Assembly (NCBI GenBank): GCA_903904335.1
Contig: CAIVCF010000170.1
Coordinates: forward strand, 1 to 36,708
Reading direction: 5' to 3'
Source of the DNA: an uncultured Chitinophagaceae bacterium
GTDB taxonomy: Bacteria; Bacteroidota; Bacteroidia; Chitinophagales; Chitinophagaceae
Length of the DNA stretch: 36,708 nt
Shown here: piece by piece, positions 8,748 to 16,180 of the stretch
Layout of the letters: each line of letters opens with the position of its first letter
How positions within the stretch are numbered: position 1 is the stretch's first letter
Position numbers and translations under genes: made by a program
The notes under the pieces: model-generated
Databases searched by the model: none
Seen by the model: only the letters and a program-made list of their open reading frames with translations
Told to the model about the DNA's origin: nothing

Positions 8748-10940
8748 ATGTCATTAAGATTTCAAGCAATCAGCGACTTAACAAACGAACCAAATGTGGT
8801 TAATCAGGCAAATGCAAAGAAGATCACCAGCATTTTCGGCGAAAATGTTTTTACTTTAAAAACTGCACGCGAATACCTGAGTGATGAAGCGTATAAGAGT
8901 TTGATCGGCAGTATCAAGGGAGGTAAAAAAATCGATCGCGCTGTTGCAGGAAGTATCGCAATCGGCATCAGGGCATGGGCAGAAAGTAAAGGGGTAACAC
9001 ATTTTACACACTGGTTTCAACCCCTGACCGGAACGACAGCAGAAAAACATGACAGTTTCTTTTCTATAAAAAGTGATGGCACTGCCATTGAAGAATTTGA
9101 CGGCGCTGCTTTGATTCAGCAGGAACCGGATGCTTCTTCTTTCCCGAGCGGCGGCCTGCGTGCAACTTTTGAAGCAAGAGGTTATACAGCATGGGATCCA
9201 TCTTCTCCTGCATTCGTTATCGAGATCGGTCAGGGAAAAACTTTATGTATCCCAACCATTTTCATTTCATATACCGGCGAATCTTTAGATTATAAAGCAC
9301 CTTTATTAAAAGCATTGGAAGCTTTAAATAATGCAGCAGTTGATGTTGCCAATTATTTTGATAAGAATGTAACTAAAGTAACTGCGACCTTAGGTTGGGA
9401 ACAGGAATATTTTGTGATCGATGAAGGATTGGCAAATGCACGTCCCGACTTGGTGCAATGCGGACGTACCGTATTTGGTGCATCACCTGCAAAAGGCCAG
9501 CAATTGGAAGATCATTATTTCGGTTCTATTCCTGAAAGGGTTTATGCTTTCATGAGAGATTATGAAACCGAATGTTATAAATTAGGTATCCCGCTTAAAA
9601 CAAGGCATAATGAAGTGGCACCTTCTCAATTTGAAGTAGCTCCTATTTTTGAAGAAGTAAGTGTTGCCGTAGATCATAATTCTTTGTTGATGGATATCAT
9701 GGACAGAGTTGCACGTCGTCATAAATTACGTGTACTGGTTCATGAAAAACCATTTGCAGGAATCAATGGTAGCGGTAAACACAATAACTGGAGCATGGCC
9801 ACCGATACAGGTGTAAACTTGTTATCACCTGGCAAAACGCCAAAGACCAATTTGATGTTCCTTACTTTCTTTGTAAACACCATCAAAGCGGTTCATGATT
9901 ATGCTGATCTGTTAAGAGCATCGATTGCATCTGCAGGTAACGATCATCGTCTGGGCGCTAATGAAGCACCTCCTGCGATCATCTCTGTTTTCGTTGGACA
10001 ATATTTAGCAAAAGTATTGGGTGAAATTGAAACAAGAGTGGGTGATAAATTTGATGAACAGGATGAAGCCATTTTAAAATTGGATATTCATCGTTCTATT
10101 CCTGAATTATTATTGGATAATACCGACAGAAACAGAACTTCTCCTTTTGCATTCACCGGAAATAAATTTGAATTCCGTGCGGTGGGTTCTACTGCAAACT
10201 GCGCAAGTCCAATGACAGTTTTGAATACCATCTTAGCAGAAACATTAAAAGGATTTAAGAAAGATGTGGATGCATTAATTGAAAAAGGCGATAAGAAAGA
10301 AATTGCCATCATGCACATCATTCAAAAATATATTGTTGAAAGCAAAGCAGTATTATTTGAAGGTGATGGTTACAGCGACGAATGGCATCATGAAGCAGAA
10401 CGTCGCGGTTTACCGAATGTTCGCACAACACCTTTGGCATTAGATGCAATGGTTACTAAAAAAGCAAAACAGTTATTTGAAAGTAACCATATTTATACAC
10501 ATGCCGAATTAGAAGCAAGACATGAAATTGAATTGGAAAAATATACCAAGAAAGTTCAGATCGAAGCAAGGATCATTGGTGATCTTGCATTGAATCATAT
10601 CATTCCTGCTGCAGTTAAATATCAAAATACATTATTGGAAAATATCAATGGATTAAAAGCTGCCGGCTTACCTGAATCTGCTTACAAAAGTCAATTGTCT
10701 ATTGTTTCAAAAATCAGCGAGCACGTTCACATTATTTTTGAAAAAGTACATGCATTAGTGGAAGCAAGAAAAATTGCAAACGCAATCACTGATACAAGAA
10801 CAAAAGCAATTGCTTACAACAGTCAGGTGAAAGAAGCTTTCTTCGATGATATCCGTTACAATGTAGATAAGTTGGAACATTTGGTGGATGATGATTTCTG
10901 GAGTTTACCAAAATACAGAGAGATCCTTTTCCTGAGATAA
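8748..10940 (+). CDS. glnN: glutamine synthetase type III
   Basis: A 730-residue enzyme that makes glutamine from glutamate, ammonia and ATP in the cytoplasm. The length and N-terminus (SLRFQAISDL...) are those of the GSIII family, which is much longer than GSI (~470) and is typical of Bacteroidota. Visible active-site segments are GWEQEYFVID (~215-224, metal-binding Glu), RHNEVAPSQFEVAP (~285-298), NGSGKHNNWSM (~339-349, ATP/Glu site), GNDHRLGANEAPPAI (~397-411) and RNRTSPFAFTGNKFEFR (~460-476). The C-terminal ~200 residues are the helical GSIII extension. It is a single-gene unit with its own promoter-like box and terminator. No PII gene or ammonium transporter is adjacent. Confidence 0.96.
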   Translation: MSLRFQAISDLTNEPNVVNQANAKKITSIFGENVFTLKTAREYLSDEAYKSLIGSIKGGKKIDRAVAGSIAIGIRAWAESKGVTHFTHWFQPLTGTTAEKHDSFFSIKSDGTAIEEFDGAALIQQEPDASSFPSGGLRATFEARGYTAWDPSSPAFVIEIGQGKTLCIPTIFISYTGESLDYKAPLLKALEALNNAAVDVANYFDKNVTKVTATLGWEQEYFVIDEGLANARPDLVQCGRTVFGASPAKGQQLEDHYFGSIPERVYAFMRDYETECYKLGIPLKTRHNEVAPSQFEVAPIFEEVSVAVDHNSLLMDIMDRVARRHKLRVLVHEKPFAGINGSGKHNNWSMATDTGVNLLSPGKTPKTNLMFLTFFVNTIKAVHDYADLLRASIASAGNDHRLGANEAPPAIISVFVGQYLAKVLGEIETRVGDKFDEQDEAILKLDIHRSIPELLLDNTDRNRTSPFAFTGNKFEFRAVGSTANCASPMTVLNTILAETLKGFKKDVDALIEKGDKKEIAIMHIIQKYIVESKAVLFEGDGYSDEWHHEAERRGLPNVRTTPLALDAMVTKKAKQLFESNHIYTHAELEARHEIELEKYTKKVQIEARIIGDLALNHIIPAAVKYQNTLLENINGLKAAGLPESAYKSQLSIVSKISEHVHIIFEKVHALVEARKIANAITDTRTKAIAYNSQVKEAFFDDIRYNVDKLEHLVDDDFWSLPKYREILFLR

Positions 10941-10964
10941 TATTTAAACAATTAACAAAGCATG

Positions 10965-10997
10965 AAACCTTGTCAGAACAATCACTGACAGGGTTTT
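10965..10997 (+). terminator. Rho-independent terminator after glnN
   Basis: Stem 10965-10976 with 10985-10996 (one G-U pair), an 8-nt loop and a T-run, 25 nt after the glutamine synthetase stop. Confidence 0.75.
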
Positions 10998-11093
10998 TTA
11001 TTTATCAAAACCGAAAAGAAATAACCGTCCACCGAAAAATATGAGTTATATCCGATTTTCATTGTACTTTTTCATCACTAAAAAACAAAAATT

Positions 11094-11498
11094 ATGAAAA
11101 AAGTATTTTTCCTGATTGCTTTCTTTGTTACCTGCGCATTCACAACTGTCATAGCACAAGGCGGTGGTCAAATGGATCCTGCTGCACGTTTGGAAAGAAT
11201 GAAACAAATGTACAAACCGCAGTTGATCGAAAAAGCAAAGATCACTGATGCAGAAGCAGATAAAGTGGTTGCTATTGTTGCAGAAATGCAACCGAAAATG
11301 CGTCCTATTATGCAGGACCAAAGTTTAAGTGATGATGACAAAAAGAAAAAGATGGATGAACTGAATGCTGAAAGAACTAAAAAATTCAAAGACATTCCAT
11401 TAACTGATGATCAAGTAAAAGCAGTTGATGCTACATTATTAGAGATCAGAAAAAATATGATGCAGGGCGGTGGCCCTCGTCCGGGTGGCGGCAAATAA
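11094..11498 (+). CDS. small exported protein with a charged helical core and Gly-rich tail
   Basis: A 134-residue exported protein. A signal peptide (KKVFFLIAFFVTCAFTTVIAQG) precedes a helical, highly charged region (~30-120) rich in Lys, Asp and Met. The C-terminus is Gly/Pro-rich (MQGGGPRPGGGK). The repeated ITDAEADKV and LTDDQVKAV segments resemble the LTxxQ motif of Spy/CpxP-type periplasmic proteins, so a distant relation is possible. I cannot assign a function. It lies alone between two strong terminators, so it is probably its own transcription unit. Confidence 0.75.
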   Translation: MKKVFFLIAFFVTCAFTTVIAQGGGQMDPAARLERMKQMYKPQLIEKAKITDAEADKVVAIVAEMQPKMRPIMQDQSLSDDDKKKKMDELNAERTKKFKDIPLTDDQVKAVDATLLEIRKNMMQGGGPRPGGGK

Positions 11499-11511
11499 AT
11501 TATACCTGAAT

Positions 11512-11552
11512 AAAAAAATCCTCATCAAATAAAAATTGATGAGGATTTTTTT
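11512..11552. terminator. bidirectional terminator between small exported protein and accC
   Basis: Perfect 17-nt arms (11512-11528 and 11536-11552) with a 7-nt loop, A-run before and T-run after. It serves the plus-strand gene ending at 11498 and the minus-strand accC ending at 11571. Confidence 0.85.
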
Positions 11553-11570
11553 ATGTGCTAATTTTTATTA

Positions 11571-12908
11571 TCATTTCAATTTAAATCCTTCTAAGAATTT
11601 TGTAGTAAAATGTCCATTCCTGAAATCATCATTCTGCATTAATTGCAAATGAAATGGAATGGTTGTCTTCACGCCCTCGATCACATATTCACTCAATGCA
11701 CGATACATGGTATTGATGGCTTCTTCTCTTGTTTGTGCAACAGTAATAAGCTTACCGATCATTGAATCATAATAAGGAGGAATAACATAACCGGCGTAAA
11801 CATGACTGTCCACTCTAACACCATGACCACCCGGTGTATGTAATGTTGTTATTTTTCCCGGTGAAGGACGGAAATCATTGTAAGGATCTTCAGCATTGAT
11901 ACGGCACTCGATGGCATGCATCTTAGGTTCATAATCCTTACCGCTGATATGCCTTCCTGCAGCAATCAATATCTGTTCTTTGATCAGATCGAAATTGGTC
12001 ACTTCTTCTGTTACACAATGTTCCACCTGAATACGCGTATTCATTTCCATGAAATAAAAATCGCGATGCTTATCCACCAAAAACTCAATGGTGCCAACGC
12101 TTTCATAGTTGATTGCCTGAGCCGCTTTTTTTGCAGCATCACCCATTCTTTGTCGCAGATCAGGTGTCATAAAAGGTGATGGAGATTCTTCCACTAATTT
12201 CTGATGACGGCGTTGTATAGAGCAATCTCTTTCACTCAAGTGACTGATATTTCCATATTGATCACCTGCAATTTGAATTTCTATATGATGCGGTTCTTCT
12301 ACATATTTTTCGAGATAGATACCATCATTTTTAAAAGAACCTGCCGCTTCAATTTTTGCAGTGTTGTAAGCATTTTCCATCTGCCCTTCTTCCCAAACCA
12401 AACGCATCCCTTTACCACCACCACCGGCAGTTGCTTTTAAAATAACGGGATAACCTATTTCTTTTGCGATGGATTTTGCCTGTTCAACATTTTCCAATAA
12501 ACCATGACCGCCGGGTACAACGGGAACACCTGCTTTGATCATCGTTTCTTTTGCTGTAACCTTATCACCCATGGAATTGATCATTGAAGGTGTAGGCCCG
12601 ATAAACTTAATTCCGTAATCAGCACATATTTGAGAGAATTTGGCATTCTCTGCGAGAAATCCGTAACCTGGATGCACAGCATCGGCATTGGTGATCTCAG
12701 CAGCAGCCATGATATTCGGTATATTCAAATAAGAGTCCGCTCCGGAAGGTTTACCTATACAAACCGCTTCATCTGCAAAACGAACATGCAGACTGTCTTT
12801 ATCAGCGGTCGAATAAACCGCTACCGTTTTTATTCCCATTTCCCTGCAGGTTCTTATTACACGCAATGCAATTTCACCCCTGTTGGCAATTAATATTTTT
12901 TTGAACAT
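11571..12908 (-). CDS. accC: acetyl-CoA carboxylase, biotin carboxylase subunit
   Basis: A 445-residue cytoplasmic enzyme that carboxylates the biotin of the carrier protein using ATP and bicarbonate, the first half-reaction of fatty-acid synthesis. The N-terminal fold is [24 protein letters not shown]. The ATP-grasp glycine loop [14 protein letters not shown] is at ~159-172, the carboxylase signature ([10 protein letters not shown]) at ~288-297, and the C-terminal lobe includes [16 protein letters not shown]. Length matches the stand-alone AccC family (~450). accB lies directly upstream on the same strand with a 103-bp gap full of repeated words, so the two are probably co-transcribed as accB-accC. 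Confidence 0.96.
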   Translation of the reverse strand: MFKKILIANRGEIALRVIRTCREMGIKTVAVYSTADKDSLHVRFADEAVCIGKPSGADSYLNIPNIMAAAEITNADAVHPGYGFLAENAKFSQICADYGIKFIGPTPSMINSMGDKVTAKETMIKAGVPVVPGGHGLLENVEQAKSIAKEIGYPVILKATAGGGGKGMRLVWEEGQMENAYNTAKIEAAGSFKNDGIYLEKYVEEPHHIEIQIAGDQYGNISHLSERDCSIQRRHQKLVEESPSPFMTPDLRQRMGDAAKKAAQAINYESVGTIEFLVDKHRDFYFMEMNTRIQVEHCVTEEVTNFDLIKEQILIAAGRHISGKDYEPKMHAIECRINAEDPYNDFRPSPGKITTLHTPGGHGVRVDSHVYAGYVIPPYYDSMIGKLITVAQTREEAINTMYRALSEYVIEGVKTTIPFHLQLMQNDDFRNGHFTTKFLEGFKLK

Positions 12909-12916
12909 TGATACAA

Positions 12917-13010
12917 TTTAGAATTAGAAAATGTGCGAATTGGCAAATAGGCAGATGTGCAGATTATATAACTGAATCAATTTTCGCATCCGCACATAAG
13001 CACATTTATC
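12917..13010. repeat. ATGTGC-word inverted repeat between accB and accC
   Basis: The 103-bp accB-accC gap carries AATGTGC (12930-12936) and GATGTGC (12954-12960) on the plus strand. The reverse complements GCACAT (12992-12997) and GCACATTT (13000-13007) follow. The outer 8-nt words pair perfectly, so the transcript could fold into a long imperfect hairpin. The whole gap reads as short related words and not as unique sequence. Confidence 0.55.
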
Positions 13011-13011
13011 A

Positions 13012-13491
13012 TTACGCCGGTTCTACCAGAAATAAGGGTTGATCGAATTCAACCGGACTGTTATCTTCCACCAATACTTTTACAATCTTGCCTTTTACCT
13101 CAGCTTCTATTTCATTGAAAAGTTTCATGGCTTCAATAATGCAAAGCACTTTACCTGGCTCGATGGATGAACCGATATCTACAAGGTTGGGTTTATCGGG
13201 TGATTGACGACGGTAGAATGTTCCGATCATCGGGCTCTTTATAGTAATTAAATTATCTGCTTTTGGAGCTGGTGCTGCAGCAGGCTGTGCAGGAGAAGGT
13301 GCTGCAGGAGCAGGAGGAGCTTGTTGTTGCGGACTCACATTATACACTTGTTGAGGTGCTGCTGCAACAGTTACAACCTGTTCTTCTTTTTGTTTGATGG
13401 TTACCTTGCCATCTTTGTCCTCAATACTGATTTCACCTATGTTACTTTTGTTTACAATCTTGATTAATTCGTGGATTTGTTTAAGGTCCAT
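13012..13491 (-). CDS. accB: acetyl-CoA carboxylase biotin carboxyl carrier protein
   Basis: A 159-residue carrier subunit that holds biotin for carboxyl transfer. An N-terminal helical segment is followed by an Ala/Pro/Gln linker (~45-77). The biotinyl domain (~80-159) begins ITIKSPMIGTFYRRQSPD. The biotin site is EAMKLFNEIEAE with Lys123; family members usually have Met-Asn where this has Leu-Phe-Asn after the lysine. It lies upstream of accC on the same strand and has a possible -7 box ~50 nt before its start. Confidence 0.95.
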   Translation of the reverse strand: MDLKQIHELIKIVNKSNIGEISIEDKDGKVTIKQKEEQVVTVAAAPQQVYNVSPQQQAPPAPAAPSPAQPAAAPAPKADNLITIKSPMIGTFYRRQSPDKPNLVDIGSSIEPGKVLCIIEAMKLFNEIEAEVKGKIVKVLVEDNSPVEFDQPLFLVEPA

Positions 13492-13540
13492 AAAGGCAAG
13501 TTTTTAGATAAAAAAGGGTTTTTTACTATGAAAAGCGGGG

Positions 13541-13547
13541 CAAAATA
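13541..13547 (-). promoter_or_regulatory. possible -7 box upstream of accB
   Basis: On the minus strand the site reads TATTTTG, a one-base-shorter match to TAnnTTTG, ~50 nt before the accB start at 13491. No clear -33 element is seen. Confidence 0.28.
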
Positions 13548-13639
13548 GCTAATTTTTGCTAAAAAATGGGGATTTTTATAAAAATAGAAAAATCTGCCTT
13601 TGTTAAATTATTACCCTATATTTCTCAGGTTGAGGCAAT

Positions 13640-13673
13640 AAAAAAAGGATGAAAATATTTTCATCCTTTTTTT
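13640..13673. terminator. terminator downstream of efp
   Basis: Perfect 16-nt arms (13640-13655 and 13658-13673) with A's before and T's after. It lies 13 nt past the efp stop on the minus strand and separates efp from accB. Confidence 0.85.
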
Positions 13674-13685
13674 ATTGCTAGTTTA

Positions 13686-14252
13686 TCATTCTTTTACTCT
13701 TTCAATGTATTCACCTGTCTTGGTATTGATACGGATCAATTCTCCTTCTTCAACAAATAAGGGAACATTTACCGTACCTCCGGTATCGATAGATGCAGGT
13801 TTTAATGCTCTTGTAGCGGTATCGCCGCGAAGGCCGGGCTCGCAATACGTAACACGGGCAACGATTTTTTCCGGTAATTCCGCACCAATCGGTTGCTCGG
13901 TCTCTGTATTAATAAATACAAAGATTTCACCGCCATCTTTCAGGAATCTTGGTGCATCGATCATTTCTTCTGCCAAAGCGATCTGTTCGAAAGTTTCGTT
14001 GTTCATTAAATTATAACCGCTCTCATCTTTGTACAAGAATTGATAGGCTTTCTTTTCAACACGAACAGGGAAAATATTTTCACCGCTGTTCCATGTTTTT
14101 TCAATGGAGCGATTGTTATCTACCCCTTTGAGTTTAGCCCAAACTTTAGCGGCGGCTCGAGCCGTTTTATTTTCGCCAAAGTCCACTACACTGTATAAAC
14201 TGCCGTCGAGCTTTAAAATCATACCGCGGCTGATATCTGCTGTTGATGCCAT
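13686..14252 (-). CDS. efp: elongation factor P with an unusual tip loop
   Basis: A 188-residue translation factor that relieves ribosome stalling at proline runs. The three-domain length and C-terminal half (GDTATRALKPASIDTGGTVN, ending in GEYIERVKE) are classic EF-P. The domain I tip, which carries the modified residue, reads FGENKTARAAAKVW. In alignment, Arg32 falls where Lys or Arg of the common P-G-K/R-G loop sits, but the flanking Pro and Gly are replaced by Thr and Ala. This T-A-R-A-A pattern looks more like the tip of the paralog EfpL/YeiP than like standard EF-P. It is a single gene with its own TAnnTTTG box and terminator. EF-P identity is certain; the loop comparison is from memory. 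Confidence 0.94.
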   Translation of the reverse strand: MASTADISRGMILKLDGSLYSVVDFGENKTARAAAKVWAKLKGVDNNRSIEKTWNSGENIFPVRVEKKAYQFLYKDESGYNLMNNETFEQIALAEEMIDAPRFLKDGGEIFVFINTETEQPIGAELPEKIVARVTYCEPGLRGDTATRALKPASIDTGGTVNVPLFVEEGELIRINTKTGEYIERVKE

Positions 14253-14270
14253 AATAAAAATTTAGAGCCG

Positions 14271-14278
14271 CAAAAGTA
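14271..14278 (-). promoter_or_regulatory. TAnnTTTG -7 box of efp
   Basis: On the minus strand the site reads TACTTTTG, an exact match to the Bacteroidota -7 consensus. It sits 19 nt before the efp start, giving a short leader. The -33 box is not obvious. Confidence 0.45.
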
Positions 14279-14415
14279 TGGATTGGGAACGAGATTTTGA
14301 GTTGTGCCATTTATCTTATTTTATTAGCAGCCTCGGGCAGCATTTGAAAAGGATGCTGCATCTCATTATTATAATCTGATGTTTTATTTTTTTAGGGAGG
14401 TAGTTTTAGTTTCAT

Positions 14416-14445
14416 ACCCGGAGCTTTCTAAGTTTCGGGTTTTTT
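14416..14445 (+). terminator. strong orphan Rho-independent terminator
   Basis: Stem 14416-14426 with 14430-14440 is 11 bp in RNA (two G-U pairs), with a 3-nt loop and then TTTTT. On the plus strand no protein gene precedes it, as efp points away. It may end a small RNA. Confidence 0.6.
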
Positions 14446-14629
14446 ATGCGTATTTATGAATGAATAAGGAAATATTTAGCTGCTCAGTTATTGAAAGTAC
14501 TTGTGTGTAACAGACTACTTTGGGGAGTGGCACAAGCATTGATGCGCTATGTTTCTGCTGCCGGTCGAAAAAAGCAATGAAAATTATACAATTTATTTTC
14601 TAAACACATAACGCTGCTTTGTTTTATCC

Positions 14630-14637
14630 TATTTTTG
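14630..14637 (+). promoter_or_regulatory. TAnnTTTG -7 box of sucD
   Basis: TATTTTTG matches the Bacteroidota -7 consensus exactly and lies 27 nt before the chosen ATG at 14664. This also argues against a start at 14619, which would fall before the box. Confidence 0.42.
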
Positions 14638-14663
14638 CGGCACAAAAATTTAATTTAAGCAAC

Positions 14664-15536
14664 ATGTCAGTATTAGTCAATAAGAATTCGAAGATATTAG
14701 TTCAGGGTTTTACCGGAACAGAAGGAACTTTTCATGCTACTCAAATGATCGAATACGGAACAAATGTGGTAGGCGGTGTAACACCTAATAAAGGCGGTAC
14801 AACCCATCTCGATAAACCTGTGTTCAATACAGTTGCTGATGCGGTTAAAGCTACCGGTGCCAATGTAAGTATCATTTTTGTGCCCCCGGCATTTGCTGCA
14901 GATGCCATTATGGAAGCTGCTGATTCCGGTATTGCATTAGTTGTTTGTATCACAGAAGGCATACCCGTGCAGGATATGGTTAAAGTGAAAAATTATTTAC
15001 AGAGCAAGAGTACAAGATTGATCGGGCCAAACTGTCCGGGTGTCATTACAGCCGATGAAGCAAAAGTGGGCATCATGCCGGGATTTATTTTTAAGAAAGG
15101 AAGGATCGGTATTGTTTCAAAATCAGGGACATTAACCTACGAAGCTGCTGATCAGGTTGTAAAAGCAGGATTGGGAATCAGCACTGCCATTGGTATTGGA
15201 GGCGATCCGATCATTGGCACCACCACCAAAGAAGCTGTTGAACTGTTTATGAATGATCCCGAAACGGATGGTATCATCATGATCGGTGAAATAGGCGGCA
15301 GCATGGAAGCTGATGCAGCAAACTGGATAAAAGATAATAAGAAAAAACCCGTTGTTGGTTTTATCGCCGGACAAACTGCTCCTGCCGGAAGAAGGATGGG
15401 TCATGCCGGAGCGATCATTGGTGGCGCAGATGATACTGCAGCAGCAAAAATGAAAATCATGACTGCCTGCGGAATCAACGTAGTGGCAAGTCCTGCTGAT
15501 ATCGGCAAAACAATGGCTGCTGTTTTAAAGAAATAA
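14664..15536 (+). CDS. sucD: succinate-CoA ligase (ADP/GDP-forming), alpha subunit
   Basis: A 290-residue TCA-cycle subunit that interconverts succinyl-CoA and succinate with nucleotide phosphorylation. The start at 14664 ([21 protein letters not shown]) gives the standard length, and an upstream frame to 14619 would cross the promoter-like box. CoA-binding Rossmann residues are in [10 protein letters not shown]. The ligase signature GGDPIIGTT is at ~180-188. The phosphohistidine is in [10 protein letters not shown] (around residue 247). The beta subunit sucC is not in this window, so the two subunits are unlinked or it lies further away. A perfect palindromic terminator follows. Confidence 0.96.
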   Translation: MSVLVNKNSKILVQGFTGTEGTFHATQMIEYGTNVVGGVTPNKGGTTHLDKPVFNTVADAVKATGANVSIIFVPPAFAADAIMEAADSGIALVVCITEGIPVQDMVKVKNYLQSKSTRLIGPNCPGVITADEAKVGIMPGFIFKKGRIGIVSKSGTLTYEAADQVVKAGLGISTAIGIGGDPIIGTTTKEAVELFMNDPETDGIIMIGEIGGSMEADAANWIKDNKKKPVVGFIAGQTAPAGRRMGHAGAIIGGADDTAAAKMKIMTACGINVVASPADIGKTMAAVLKK

Positions 15537-15561
15537 AACCTATCACATAAACTATTACACT

Positions 15562-15588
15562 AAATACCGAATATTCGGTATTTTTTTT
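15562..15588 (+). terminator. palindromic terminator after sucD
   Basis: An uninterrupted palindrome, 15562-15583, centred on AATATT is followed by a long T-run, 26 nt after the sucD stop. Confidence 0.8.
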
Positions 15589-15658
15589 ATGCTGTGATGC
15601 CTGCACTTTTGTGTCAGGATAAGTTTAACAGTAACTTGTTCATTTTCACAGAGGGTAG

Positions 15659-15690
15659 GCTTGCGGTTTCTACTGCAAGCTTTTTCTTTT
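15659..15690 (+). terminator. second hairpin with T-run upstream of the A2M-like gene
   Basis: GCTTGC (15659-15664) pairs with GCAAGC (15675-15680) and is followed by TTTTTC. No gene lies between sucD's own terminator and this one, so it may be a backup or end a short transcript. Confidence 0.4.
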
Positions 15691-15760
15691 TCTTCAATTT
15701 AGCCATCTGCTTTCCTAAAAGTTTTGTTTAGTAGCTTTATTTATTATTCCTTTCCGTTTC

Positions 15761-16180
15761 ATGAAAAGAGTTATCATTTTTTTATCTGTACTTTTTATTT
15801 TGACTGATGTTGCAAATGCACAGCAACAAAAAGAATTAAGCATTCATTGTTCATTTCCCCAACAATTAAAAGCAGGAAGTAAAGTGAATCTGAAAGTGAT
15901 CATTTCACATACAATACAAAAAGAGCAAACGGGCAATCTGACACTCGAACTAACTGATGCAACTACTAAAAAAAGTGTAGATGGCTGGTTCCTTAATATT
16001 TTCCCTTTTCAATATTTCACTTCGATTAAGGGAGAAAATTTTACAACACAATTCCCGTTTACCATACCCTCTGATTATCATGGAAAGTTTATAATGACTC
16101 TAAAAGCAATTTGCGGAGATGCAAAAGATTCTCTGTGGCATTCATTTAATATTGCTTCTAAAATGATAAATCATGAGTAA
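15761..16180 (+). CDS. secreted single-domain protein resembling an alpha-2-macroglobulin MG domain
   Basis: A 139-residue exported protein. The signal peptide KRVIIFLSVLFILTDVANAQ is followed by one beta-sandwich domain. FPQQLKAGSKVNLKV, the GNLTLELTDATTKKSVDGWF stretch and the later FTIPSDYHGKFIMTLKA recall the macroglobulin-like domain of bacterial A2M-family proteins. In those, 'P-R-F-(L/F)-R-E-G-D' and 'L-E-L-x-D-A-x-T-G-K' segments occur in the same order. It lacks every other A2M part: bait region, thioester CxEQ motif and helical thioester domain. So it is a single detached domain or a convergently similar one. It overlaps the next gene by 8 bp, implying joint translation. Function unknown. 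Confidence 0.65.
   Translation: MKRVIIFLSVLFILTDVANAQQQKELSIHCSFPQQLKAGSKVNLKVIISHTIQKEQTGNLTLELTDATTKKSVDGWFLNIFPFQYFTSIKGENFTTQFPFTIPSDYHGKFIMTLKAICGDAKDSLWHSFNIASKMINHE

Larger units (their letters stand above)
14253..14663 (+). other. 411-bp efp-sucD gap with several hairpins, possible structured RNA
   Basis: I see no convincing gene here. On the plus strand there is GCAGCAT...ATGCTGC (14339-14361). A strong 11-bp hairpin with a UCU loop and T-run follows (14416-14445). Then comes CTTGTG...CACAAG (14500-14536). The strong hairpin looks like a terminator with no gene in front of it, which would fit a small RNA starting around 14280-14330. A 34-codon open frame ending at 14579 has no start codon apart from a late ATG leaving 12 codons. 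Confidence 0.35.

Noticed and set aside
13675-14016. 113-codon plus-strand frame over efp
   Set aside because: Antisense shadow of the well-supported efp gene.
14396-14450. tRNA-like appearance of GGAGGTAG...CGGGTT
   Set aside because: No acceptor stem, no anticodon arm and no T-loop consensus; it folds better as a simple terminator hairpin.
14470-14579. 34-codon open frame ending in a TGA at 14579, with a protein-like composition
   Set aside because: Its only ATG leaves 12 codons and it has no recognisable family; kept as part of the gap description only.
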